Shown: positions 53,948 through 62,946 of the stretch, in pieces | Layout: every line of letters starts with the position of its first letter | Position numbering within the stretch: position 1 is the stretch's first letter | Assembly: GCA_017301995.1 (NCBI GenBank) | Contig: JAFLEH010000002.1 | Location: 284,839-348,838 of the forward strand | Source of the DNA: Verrucomicrobiota bacterium | GTDB lineage: Bacteria > Verrucomicrobiota > Verrucomicrobiia > Verrucomicrobiales > Akkermansiaceae | Direction: 5' to 3' | DNA: 64,000 nt | Made by a program: the position numbers and the translations under genes | Notes under the pieces: model-generated | Databases searched by the model: none | What the model saw: only the letters and a program-made list of their open reading frames with translations | Told to the model about the DNA's origin: nothing

Positions 53948-55516
53948 ATGAACATCAACCTTCAGGATATTGTCGTTTTCGCCGGGTTTTTCGCGGTGGT
54001 GATTGGTCTCAGCGTGTGGAAAAGCCGTCGTGCCGGGCGCGGTGAAGGAAGTTCGGATTTCTTTCTTGCCGGCCGCGGACTCACCTGGCCGTTGATCGGA
54101 ATCTCCATTGTCGCGGCGAACATCTCCACCGAGCAAATGGTCGGCATGGCCGGCCAGGCGGCGGGTTCCACCGGACTCGCGGTGAGCTGCTGGCAATTGC
54201 TGGGCTCGGTGTTCATCGTGATCATCGCGATGACCCTGCTGCCGAAGTTCCTCCGCGCCGGGATCTACACCATGCCGGAGTATCTCGAGTACCGTTACAA
54301 CACACTCACCCGTGGCATCATGGCTGTTCTAACCGTCGTCATTTACGCAGTGGTGATGCTGCCCGCCGTACTGTATTCCGGCGGGCTTACCCTCCGCGCG
54401 ATAACCGGCATGAACCTCACCCAGGCGGTATGGCTGATAGGACTGATCGGCGCGGGGTATTCCACGGTCGGCGGATTGAAGGCCATCGCTTGGGCGGATC
54501 TGGTGCAGGGATTGGCGTTGCTGGCCGGCGGATTGCTCATCTTCGTGCTGGGGTTGGAAAAAGTGGGCGGATGGGACAAATTCGCCACCGTGAACGAGGC
54601 GAAGCTCCACATGGTGCTGCCGGCCAACAATGCCGATCTTCCCTGGACGGGCGTGGTCGGTGGCATGTGGATCGTGATGATCTACTATTGCGGACTCAAC
54701 CAGTTCATCGTGCAGCGCAATCTGGCCGCCAAATCGCTGAAACACGGGCAACTCGGAATGATCTTCGCCGGCGGGTTGTGGCTGCTGGTGCCATTCGCCA
54801 TCGTCATGCCGGGCCTGATGGCCCAGCAGTTGTTCGCCGACCGGCTCGGCAAGTCGGATGCGGCGTTTCCCGTGATGGTCACCCAGTTGATCCAGCCGGG
54901 TGTCCGCGGCTTCATCTACGCGGCCATCGCCGGGGCGGTGACCAGCACTTTGGCGTCGTTGCTCAATTCGGCATCGACCATTTCGACAATGGATGTCTAT
55001 CGGAGGATGTTCCGGCCTCAGGCCACGGAAGGTTCCCTGGTGTGGCTCGGCAGAGGTCTAACGGTCGCGTTCGTGCTGGCCGGTTGCGCGATCGCCCCGA
55101 TGCTGGATGATCCCAAATTCGGCGGCGTGTTCCAATACATCCAACAATTCCAAGGATACATTTGGCCGGGTGTCGTGGCGGCATTCGTGATGCCGTTCGT
55201 CCTGCCGCGCGTGCCGGGAGTGGCCGGGGTCGCGGCGCTGGTCACCGGGCCGCTGGCTTATGCCGCATTCCAGTTCACGGAAAAATCCGCCAAGAACCCT
55301 CTGGGGATCCATGAGATCCATTTCCTCCTTCAGGTTTTGCTGGCCTTCCTCATCGTCGCCGCGGTGATGGTTGCTCTAACCGCAATAATGCCGCGGAAGG
55401 AACCAAGCCGACTTCCGGTGCGCGAGGAAATCTCCCTGGAGACCGAACCGGTCGTAAAAATCGCCGGCGCCGCCGTCATCCTCGGAGTCATCGCGTTCTT
55501 CATCGCCTTCTGGTAA
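53948..55516 (+). CDS. Sodium/solute symporter (SSS family), probable sugar transporter
   Basis: The 522-residue inner-membrane protein has the SSS/SGLT architecture of about 14 helices. It includes DFFLAGRGLTWPLIGISIVAANIS, EQMVGMAGQA near helix 2, MPEYLEYRYN, GGLKAIAWADLVQG (the sodium-symporter signature area) and SLLNSASTISTMDVYR. These are typical of SGLT-like sugar symporters. It would import the mono- or disaccharide released by the secreted enzymes downstream. It follows the AraC regulator divergently and precedes the DUF5107/TPR gene by 43 bp. Confidence 0.92.
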   Translation: MNINLQDIVVFAGFFAVVIGLSVWKSRRAGRGEGSSDFFLAGRGLTWPLIGISIVAANISTEQMVGMAGQAAGSTGLAVSCWQLLGSVFIVIIAMTLLPKFLRAGIYTMPEYLEYRYNTLTRGIMAVLTVVIYAVVMLPAVLYSGGLTLRAITGMNLTQAVWLIGLIGAGYSTVGGLKAIAWADLVQGLALLAGGLLIFVLGLEKVGGWDKFATVNEAKLHMVLPANNADLPWTGVVGGMWIVMIYYCGLNQFIVQRNLAAKSLKHGQLGMIFAGGLWLLVPFAIVMPGLMAQQLFADRLGKSDAAFPVMVTQLIQPGVRGFIYAAIAGAVTSTLASLLNSASTISTMDVYRRMFRPQATEGSLVWLGRGLTVAFVLAGCAIAPMLDDPKFGGVFQYIQQFQGYIWPGVVAAFVMPFVLPRVPGVAGVAALVTGPLAYAAFQFTEKSAKNPLGIHEIHFLLQVLLAFLIVAAVMVALTAIMPRKEPSRLPVREEISLETEPVVKIAGAAVILGVIAFFIAFW

Positions 55517-55559
55517 ACCGATTTCAAAGCTGAAATTTCGAATTTCAAATCCCATTTCC

Positions 55560-58500
55560 ATGTCTGTCACGGCCATTCTCGAACCACGCGTCATCCCGAC
55601 CTATCCGGTCGGAAATCCGGAGAAAAACCCGGTGTATTTCGAAAAACGCGTTTATCAGGGATCCGATGGCAAGGTCTATCCGGTTCCGTTCATCGACAAA
55701 GTCCACGACGAACCGGTACCGATAACCTATCAGTCGGCGCGGCTGGAGAACGGTCTGGTCCGGCTGGTCATGCTGCCGGAAATCGGCGGCCGCATTCTGA
55801 TCGGCCAGGACAAGGCGAACCGGGACTATGATTTCTTCTACCGGCAGGATGTGATCAAGCCGGCGCTCGTGGGCCTCGCAGGACCTTGGATTTCCGGCGG
55901 TGTCGAGTTCAACTGGCCCCAACACCACCGGCCAGGCACCTTCATGCCCGCTGATCTCTCGATCGAGGAGGAGGAAGACGGCGCGCGCACGATCTGGTTT
56001 TCCGAGCACGACCCGCTTCATCGGATGAAAGGCATGCACGGCATCCGGTTGCGGCCGGATTCGTCACTGATCGAGCTGCGGGGGCGACTCTACAACCGCA
56101 CGCCGATCACACGGACGTTTCTCTGGTGGGCCAACGTGGCGGCCATGGTGCATGACCGATACCAGTCGTTCTTCCCGCCCGACGTCCATTATGTTGCCGA
56201 TCACGCCGTACGGGCGATGTCATCGTTTCCGCTCGCTGAGAATACCTACTATGGGGTCGATTATGCGAATCGCCCCGGAGCGAACGACCTCGGATGGTAC
56301 AAGAACATTCCGGTTCCGACAAGTTATATGATTTGCCAAACCGCTTTCGATTTCTTCGGCGGATACGATTTCATGGCGGACGGCGGATTCGTCCATGTGG
56401 CGGACCGGCATATCGCCCCGGGAAAAAAACAATGGACCTGGGGAAACCACGCGTTCGGCTACGCGTGGGACCGCGAGCTAACCGATTCAAACGGTCCCTA
56501 CATCGAGCTGATGGCGGGCGTCTTTACCGACAACCAGCCGGATTTTTCCTATCTGGCGCCCTATGAGACCAAGACGTTCTCGCAGTTCTGGTGGCCGATC
56601 CGCGGGATCGGTCCGGTCCAGCAGGCGAATGAAACCGCCGCGCTGCGGATGGTGGTGCGCGATGATCGGACGCTTGAACTCGGCCTGTGCGTGTCATCCT
56701 CCGTTGAGGGAGCGCGGTTGATCGTCAGACGGGGTGGCGAGGTGCTGTTGGACCACCCGGTAACTCTCGCGCCGGGCGATTGCTGGAAACACGGCACGCT
56801 TCGGTTCGAGGGCGAGAATCCGGCGGAATTGTCCGCAACGCTCATCGGAAATGATGGTGCCGTGCTGCTTTCTTATCAGCCAGTGGACCGTTCCACGCTG
56901 GTTCGTTCCCGCGAAGTCGCCACCGAGCCGCCCCCGCCGGAGGACATCGCTTCCGCCGACGAGTTGTATTTCACCGGCGAGCACCTCGAACTCTATCGGC
57001 ATCCCACCCGCTCGCCGGAGATCTATTGGCGCGAGGCATTGCGTCGGGACGACGGAGATTGCCGCTGCAACCTCGCCCTCGGACGCCGCGCGCTGCGAGA
57101 CGGAAACCTGGAAATCGCGGAAAGGCATCTGCGCAAGGCGGTCGCGCGGCTAACCGCCAGACATCCGAATCCGGAAACCGGCGAGGCTCACTACTACCTC
57201 GGTCTAACGCTGGTGTTCCTCGGTCGTCAGGATGAGGCGTACGGCTATCTGGCGAAATCCGCGTGGAGCCAGGCATGGGCCGCGGCCGCGAACTATCAGC
57301 TTGCGTGTGTGGATTGTCGGAAAGCGGATTGGATGTCCGCCTGCCGCCATTTGGACGACGCGATTTGCGCCAACGGCGATCACCAGCAGGCGCAGGTCCT
57401 GCTGGCAGCGGTCCTGCGGCGGATGGGAGAACCTGGCGCGCTCACAATCCTGCTGGATGTGTTGGAAGCCGATCCGCTCGATCATTGGGCGCGCCATGAG
57501 TTGACGCTCCACGGCGAGATTTCCGAAGGTGAGTTTCTGCGAGTCTGCCGCAACGACGCGCAGACGATCCTCGATGTGGCCTTCGACTACAGCGATGCGG
57601 GATTGTTGGATGAAGCTGCGGCGTTGTTGGAAAAGCACCTCGCGAATCCGGTGGTTCCGGCCGCCGTGCCCAATCCGCTCGCACGATCGGTATCCTGCCG
57701 GTATGTGCTCGCATGGCTCAGGAAGGATCCCGTTCTGTTGGAAGAAGCGCGAAAGCAATCGCCCGACTACTTTTTTCCCTCCCGTCTTCACGAGCAAATC
57801 GTTCTGGAGTGGGCCCTCCAACAACCGGGCGCCGACCCGGTGGCGGCCTACGGGCTTGGAAACCATCTCTATGATCGAAGGCGCCACGAGGAAGCGGTCG
57901 CGTGTTGGACCCGATCGGTAGCCGATGGCGCGGCATTCGCCACCGTTTTCCGCAATCTCGGGATCGCGGCATGGAACCGTGGGAACGATGGCAACCGTGC
58001 GCGGGAGTGCTATCTCCGAGCCTTGGAAATCGATCCGCACGATCCGCGGTTGGTATCCGAATACGATCAGCTTCGCGCCAAGCTCAATGATCCGCTGGAG
58101 GAACGGCTTGCGTTTCTGGAAGATCGGCTGGATCTGGTGCGGCTGCGGGACGACTGCTGTGTCTCGCTGGCGGGACTCTATAATCTAACCGGAAGGGCCG
58201 GCCGCGCGCTCGAATGGATCACGGGAAGACGCTTCCATCCATGGGAGGGCGGGGAAGGGGCGGTTCTCCGGCAGTTCACCACCTCACACCTTCTGCTAGG
58301 CGGACAGGCTCTCGACGCGGGCGATCCTGCGACGGCACTCGCGCATTTCAGCGGCGCGATGGATACACCGGAATCGCTCGGCGAAGCCTATCATTTGCTG
58401 CAAGCCAAGGCGGATGTGAACTTCTGGTGCGGCATGGCGCTCAAGGCGCTCGGGCGCTCGGATGATGCCCGGGCCGCGTTCGAGTGGTCGGCGTCGGAGT

Positions 58501-58859
58501 CCGGCGACTTTGCGGAAATGGCGGTCACCGAGCACAGCCCGCTGAGCTATTACCGCGGTTTGTCGCTCAGGGAGTTGGGTCGGGAGACCGAAGCGCGCGG
58601 GTTGTTCGAATCGCTCCGGAAATATGCGAAAAGGAAGCTCTGCGAGACCGCCCGGATCGACTATTTCGCGACGTCTCTGCCGAATCTGCTGGTGTTTGAG
58701 GAGGACCTTCAGGCGCGGCGGGATGCCGAAAGCAATCTTTTGCTGGCGATGGCGCATCTTGGACTGGGTGAAACAGATGAGGCCCGCGAAGCGTTATGCA
58801 AGGTGCGGGCATTCACGAACTCCGATCTCCATGCCGCGCTTCTATCAAACATCACCTGA
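55560..58859 (+). CDS. DUF5107-like and TPR protein, cytoplasmic
   Basis: The 1099-residue protein lacks a signal peptide or membrane helix. Residues about 20-330 match the DUF5107 type of mutarotase-like beta-sandwich: LVMLPEIGGRILIGQDK, DFFYRQDVIKPALVG, GPWISGGVEFNWPQHHRPGT, FLWWANVAAMVHD. About 700 residues of tetratricopeptide-like helices follow (CRCNLALGRRALRDGNLEIAERHL, AHYYLGLTLVFLGRQDEAYGYL and more), ending in degenerate repeats. Such proteins occur in sugar-utilisation loci of several phyla, but their biochemical role is not established. It lies between the symporter and secreted glycosidases and is probably cotranscribed with them, suggesting action on the imported sugar. Confidence 0.82.
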   Translation: MSVTAILEPRVIPTYPVGNPEKNPVYFEKRVYQGSDGKVYPVPFIDKVHDEPVPITYQSARLENGLVRLVMLPEIGGRILIGQDKANRDYDFFYRQDVIKPALVGLAGPWISGGVEFNWPQHHRPGTFMPADLSIEEEEDGARTIWFSEHDPLHRMKGMHGIRLRPDSSLIELRGRLYNRTPITRTFLWWANVAAMVHDRYQSFFPPDVHYVADHAVRAMSSFPLAENTYYGVDYANRPGANDLGWYKNIPVPTSYMICQTAFDFFGGYDFMADGGFVHVADRHIAPGKKQWTWGNHAFGYAWDRELTDSNGPYIELMAGVFTDNQPDFSYLAPYETKTFSQFWWPIRGIGPVQQANETAALRMVVRDDRTLELGLCVSSSVEGARLIVRRGGEVLLDHPVTLAPGDCWKHGTLRFEGENPAELSATLIGNDGAVLLSYQPVDRSTLVRSREVATEPPPPEDIASADELYFTGEHLELYRHPTRSPEIYWREALRRDDGDCRCNLALGRRALRDGNLEIAERHLRKAVARLTARHPNPETGEAHYYLGLTLVFLGRQDEAYGYLAKSAWSQAWAAAANYQLACVDCRKADWMSACRHLDDAICANGDHQQAQVLLAAVLRRMGEPGALTILLDVLEADPLDHWARHELTLHGEISEGEFLRVCRNDAQTILDVAFDYSDAGLLDEAAALLEKHLANPVVPAAVPNPLARSVSCRYVLAWLRKDPVLLEEARKQSPDYFFPSRLHEQIVLEWALQQPGADPVAAYGLGNHLYDRRRHEEAVACWTRSVADGAAFATVFRNLGIAAWNRGNDGNRARECYLRALEIDPHDPRLVSEYDQLRAKLNDPLEERLAFLEDRLDLVRLRDDCCVSLAGLYNLTGRAGRALEWITGRRFHPWEGGEGAVLRQFTTSHLLLGGQALDAGDPATALAHFSGAMDTPESLGEAYHLLQAKADVNFWCGMALKALGRSDDARAAFEWSASESGDFAEMAVTEHSPLSYYRGLSLRELGRETEARGLFESLRKYAKRKLCETARIDYFATSLPNLLVFEEDLQARRDAESNLLLAMAHLGLGETDEAREALCKVRAFTNSDLHAALLSNIT

Positions 58860-58867
58860 CTCACGCC

Positions 58868-59572
58868 ATGAAACACTATGCCCTGACATGCCTGCTGATC
58901 GTATCCGGAATCCTCCATGCCGCGGAACCGGTGCGTCCGCTGATAGACGACACGCAACCCGGTTTCCGGGATCTCGTCGCGGCGGATTTCACCAAAGTGA
59001 ACAGCGCGGACGACACCTGGTCATGGAAAGACGGAGTGTTGGCCTGCACTGGACAGCCGGTCAGCGTGCTCCGCACCGCGAAAGAATATAGGAACTTCGA
59101 AATGATCGTGGAATGGAGCCATCAGAAGCCGGCCGGGAACTCGGGCGTGTTCGTGTGGGCCACACCCGAGTCGATCCAACAGCTCACGGCTGATGCCAAA
59201 CCCGGACTGCCGAAGGGCATCGAGGTGCAGATTCTCGATCATGCGTTCACCGACCAGATGAAGGCTGCCGGGAAGAAGACGGACTGGTTCGGCACCAATG
59301 GCGATGTGTTTGCCGTAGGTGTGAAGATGAAACCGTTTCCTCCTCTATCACCGAATGGGAGCCGCAGTTTTCCCCGGAAGAATCTCGCGAAAGGGCACGG
59401 CGAATGGAACCAATACTACATCCGCGCGATCAACGGCGAAGTCCGCCTGTGGGTCAACGGCGAGGAGGTTTCCGGCGGCACCGGCTGTGAACCGGCTCAG
59501 GGCTATCTGTGCCTGGAAAGCGAAGGTTCTCCCATTCTGTTCAAAAAACTGCGGATCCGCGAGTTGCCGTGA
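58868..59572 (+). CDS. Secreted DUF1080 (3-keto-disaccharide hydrolase-like) protein
   Basis: This 234-residue exported protein starts at ATG 58868 with signal peptide MKHYALTCLLIVSGILHAA. It has the DUF1080 concanavalin-like fold: YRNFEMIVEWSHQKPAGNSGVFVWA, GIEVQILDHAF, EWNQYYIRAINGEVRLWVNGEEV, GYLCLESEGSPILFKKLRIREL. Members of this group in Verrucomicrobiota and Planctomycetota hydrolyse 3-keto-glycosides or bind glycans. Which of these applies here is not shown by the sequence. It is 8 bp after the DUF5107-like gene and 48 bp before the GH2 gene. Confidence 0.88.
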   Translation: MKHYALTCLLIVSGILHAAEPVRPLIDDTQPGFRDLVAADFTKVNSADDTWSWKDGVLACTGQPVSVLRTAKEYRNFEMIVEWSHQKPAGNSGVFVWATPESIQQLTADAKPGLPKGIEVQILDHAFTDQMKAAGKKTDWFGTNGDVFAVGVKMKPFPPLSPNGSRSFPRKNLAKGHGEWNQYYIRAINGEVRLWVNGEEVSGGTGCEPAQGYLCLESEGSPILFKKLRIRELP

Positions 59573-59620
59573 TTGATTTCTCGGCCAGAGCGTCAACTTG
59601 ATACTTCTAACTCACTATTC

Positions 59621-62600
59621 ATGAAAATCCTCATCACACTTGCGTTGTTTGTTGCTGGTGCCCGCGCGGGAACGGTTGATCTCACCGGCGAATGGCGGTT
59701 TGCGCTTGATCCCGGGGATCTCGGCGCGGGCGCGAAACCCGCCGACTGGCGGTTTCCGGACAAGATCAGGTTGCCCGGCGTTCTAACGGCCCAGGGGTTT
59801 GGAGAGACGCCATCGATCCGCACCAAGTGGACGGGGGACGGATGGCGCTACCCGGATCTGTTCAAGGAGTGGCAAGCGGATGACAACTTCAAGTTCCCGT
59901 TTTTCCTGCAACCGCCCAAACAATATGTCGGTCCGGCATGGTATCAGCGGGACTTCGAGTGGCAGGGCGGAGGCGCGCGTCTGTTTCTCGAACGGGTCCA
60001 CTGGCAGAGCGCCGTATGGCTTGACGGCCGGGAAATGGGCAAGGCCGATTCGTTAGGAACACCCCACGAGTTCGACCTTGGCGAGATTGCCGCCGGCAAC
60101 CACACGCTCACGCTGCGGATCGACAACCGCCTTGCGCCGGTCAATGTCGGCCCGCTGAGCCACAGCGTGACCGACCACACGCAGGGGAATTGGAACGGGG
60201 TAGTGGGGAGGATGGAGGTGAAAGAAGTACCGGGCGGACGCGTGAAGGAGGTTAGGATTGAGACGTCGGCAGACGGGAATGTCAGGTTGAGATTGGATCT
60301 TATCAACCGTGGTTCCAACCCGCAGGAATCCAAGCTCACGGTGACGATTCACGAGTTGCCGAGCGGCAGAGAAGTGGCGAGGGTCGGGGAGTCGGTCAAC
60401 TGGTCCGGCGGCGAGGCCGGGAATGGTTTCGAGATCAAAACGAGGATGTGCCAGCGGGCACTGGAGTGCAAACTGTCGGAGCCGGTCAAGACGTGGAATG
60501 AATTCTCGCCCGCGCTTTACGAGGCGCGGGTTCGCTTGGAATCGAAGTCCGAAACCGATTCCCGGTCATTCACCTTCGGCTTCCGAGAGGTTGGCACCAA
60601 AGACGGCCGGATCACGATCAACGGCCGCAAGACGTTCCTGCGCGGCACGTTGGAATGCTGCATCTTTCCGCTAACAGGGCATCCGCCAACGGATGTGGAA
60701 TCGTGGAAGCGGATTGTTGGTATCTGCAAGGCACACGGTTTGAACCACATCCGTTTCCACTCGTGGTGTCCGCCCGAGGCGGCGTTCGTTGCTGCCGATG
60801 AACTCGGGTTTTACTATCAGGTGGAAATGTCCTCCTGGGCCAACCAGGGCGCGGAGATCGGCAGTGGCAAACCGTTGGATGAATGGATGGAAGCGGAGTC
60901 CCGGCGTGTGCTTGCGGCATACGGCAACCATCCGTCGTTCCTGCTGATGGCCTACGGCAACGAACCGGCCGGCGCAAACCACCCGAAGTGGCTGAGGGAA
61001 TGGGTGGCGCGCCGCAAGGCGGAGGATCCCCGGCGGCTCTACACCACTGGCGCGGGTTGGCCGGTGATGAAGGGCAGCGACTATCATAGCTCACCTGATC
61101 CACGCATCCAAGGCTGGGGGCAGGGGATGGGTTCGATTATCAACGGCCAGCCACCGCGCACCGATTTCGATTGGTCGGACTTCGTGAAGCGGCACCCGGA
61201 TGCGCCGGTGATCTCGCACGAAATCGGACAATGGTGTGTCTATCCGAACTTTGATGAAATCGCGAAATACACCGGCTATTTCAAGGCGAGGAACTTCGAG
61301 ATCTTCCGCGAGACCGCCAGGCGCAACGGGTTGCTCGACCAGGCGCGCGACTTTCTCATGGCGTCCGGAAAACTGCAGGCTCTGGCCTACAAGCATGATA
61401 TCGAGGCCGCGCTGCGGACACCCGGCTTCGGTGGCTTCCAACTGCTGGACCTCCACGATTTTCCCGGCCAGGGCACCGCGTTGGTTGGCGTGCTCGACGC
61501 GTTCTGGGATGAAAAAGGATATATCAAGCCCGAGGAGTTCCGCCGTTTCTGCGGGCCGATTGTCCCGCTGGCGAGGATGAAGAAGATGATCTATCAGTCC
61601 AACGGGGCGCTTGAGGCGGAGTTGGAGGTCGCCCAGTTTGGCCCGGAGGATCTCAAACAGGCGGAAGTGGCGTGGTCGCTGGTGACACAGGATGGTGTTT
61701 CGATCGGGAATGGAAAATTGTCCCCCCGCGATCTTGCCACGGGTGAATTGCATCGTGTTGGCGCGATCCAAGTGCCACTTGGAACGATCAAGCGGGCGAC
61801 CAAGGCTGTGCTGACCGTGACGGTCGGACAGGGGCTGGCGGTCAATGCTTGGGATGTGTTTGTGTATCCGGTGGAGGTGCCATCGCTTGGTGCGTTTGGC
61901 AGGGAGGTTGACGGTGACGGACCGGAGTCCGCGCCAAAGTCGAATGCCTCGAATGTGAGTAAGGTCCAACCCGGAAGTGTGGTGTGGGTTCGCGATCTGG
62001 ATGCCGCAAAGGAGGCGCTTGCCAAGGGCTGCAAGGTGCTATGGCTTCCGGGATCGCGGTTCGTGCGGGATGATCCCTCCCGACCGCTGGTGGCCGGTTT
62101 TTCACCGATATTCTGGAATACCGCATGGACCAACTGGCAACCTCCGCACACGCTTGGTATTCTATGCGATCCAAAGCATCCCGCTCTCAGGGAGTTTCCG
62201 ACCGATCTTCACAGCAACTGGCAGTGGTGGGGAATCCAACATCGCGCGCGGCCGTTTATATTAACCAAACATCCGGACATCAAGCCCATCGTGCAGGTAA
62301 TTGATGATTGGGTGACGAACCGCAAGCTCGGCTATGTGTTCGAGGCCAAGGTGGGCGATGGAAAGCTGCTTGCTTGTTCGGCGGACCTCCTTCTGGCGAG
62401 CGCCGACGAATATGCCGCGACGGCGCTGCTGTTCGCATTGATGCGCTATGTTGATTCGGACCGTTTTGACCCAACGGTTTCGTTGCGGCCGTCGGATTTG
62501 GATGTCCTCGTGAGAAATGCTCCGATCCTGACGCGCAACGGCTCCCGGGCTATGGCGGAGAGCAGTGAGAAGGGTTACGAGGCCGATCTGGCCATCGACG

Positions 62601-62938
62601 GTGATACCTCGACCCTTTGGCACACCGAGTTTACCCACGCGAAGCCCGAGCCGCCGCACGAGTGGCAGGTGAAGCTTCGCAAGGGTGTGGAGGCGTCTGC
62701 AATCCTGCTGACCCAGAGGCAGGATCATAATCCCAACGGGCAGGTGGCGGAGGCGGAGATTCTTGTGAACGGCAAGCCGGTGGCGACCGTGAAAGTGCCG
62801 AAAGACGCGGTTGCTTTCCGAATCCCGTTGCCTGCCGGAACCAAATTCGAAGAGCTGCGCATACGGGTATTGAAAAGCCATGCGGGGCCTTTCGCGTGTT
62901 TGGCCGAAGTCGATCTCGAACCATTGAAGAAGCCATAA
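59621..62938 (+). CDS. Secreted GH2-family glycosidase with C-terminal discoidin-like domain
   Basis: The 1105-residue enzyme (ATG 59621, starting the leader MKILITLALFVAGARA) is a GH2-type retaining glycosidase, a group with beta-galactosidases, beta-mannosidases and beta-glucuronidases. The sugar-binding N domain (VDLTGEWRFALDP), an Ig-like domain and a TIM barrel are visible. The barrel shows HIRFHSWCPPEAAFVAADELGFYYQVE, acid/base Glu448 in YGNEPAG and probable nucleophile Glu534 in SHEIGQW. The last 140 residues form an F5/8 type C (discoidin-like) sandwich (DLAIDGDTSTLWHTEF). It precedes the GH27 gene by 8 bp. Substrate may be a galactoside, but the motif does not settle it. Confidence 0.9.
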   Translation: MKILITLALFVAGARAGTVDLTGEWRFALDPGDLGAGAKPADWRFPDKIRLPGVLTAQGFGETPSIRTKWTGDGWRYPDLFKEWQADDNFKFPFFLQPPKQYVGPAWYQRDFEWQGGGARLFLERVHWQSAVWLDGREMGKADSLGTPHEFDLGEIAAGNHTLTLRIDNRLAPVNVGPLSHSVTDHTQGNWNGVVGRMEVKEVPGGRVKEVRIETSADGNVRLRLDLINRGSNPQESKLTVTIHELPSGREVARVGESVNWSGGEAGNGFEIKTRMCQRALECKLSEPVKTWNEFSPALYEARVRLESKSETDSRSFTFGFREVGTKDGRITINGRKTFLRGTLECCIFPLTGHPPTDVESWKRIVGICKAHGLNHIRFHSWCPPEAAFVAADELGFYYQVEMSSWANQGAEIGSGKPLDEWMEAESRRVLAAYGNHPSFLLMAYGNEPAGANHPKWLREWVARRKAEDPRRLYTTGAGWPVMKGSDYHSSPDPRIQGWGQGMGSIINGQPPRTDFDWSDFVKRHPDAPVISHEIGQWCVYPNFDEIAKYTGYFKARNFEIFRETARRNGLLDQARDFLMASGKLQALAYKHDIEAALRTPGFGGFQLLDLHDFPGQGTALVGVLDAFWDEKGYIKPEEFRRFCGPIVPLARMKKMIYQSNGALEAELEVAQFGPEDLKQAEVAWSLVTQDGVSIGNGKLSPRDLATGELHRVGAIQVPLGTIKRATKAVLTVTVGQGLAVNAWDVFVYPVEVPSLGAFGREVDGDGPESAPKSNASNVSKVQPGSVVWVRDLDAAKEALAKGCKVLWLPGSRFVRDDPSRPLVAGFSPIFWNTAWTNWQPPHTLGILCDPKHPALREFPTDLHSNWQWWGIQHRARPFILTKHPDIKPIVQVIDDWVTNRKLGYVFEAKVGDGKLLACSADLLLASADEYAATALLFALMRYVDSDRFDPTVSLRPSDLDVLVRNAPILTRNGSRAMAESSEKGYEADLAIDGDTSTLWHTEFTHAKPEPPHEWQVKLRKGVEASAILLTQRQDHNPNGQVAEAEILVNGKPVATVKVPKDAVAFRIPLPAGTKFEELRIRVLKSHAGPFACLAEVDLEPLKKP

Positions 62939-62946
62939 AAAAGTAT

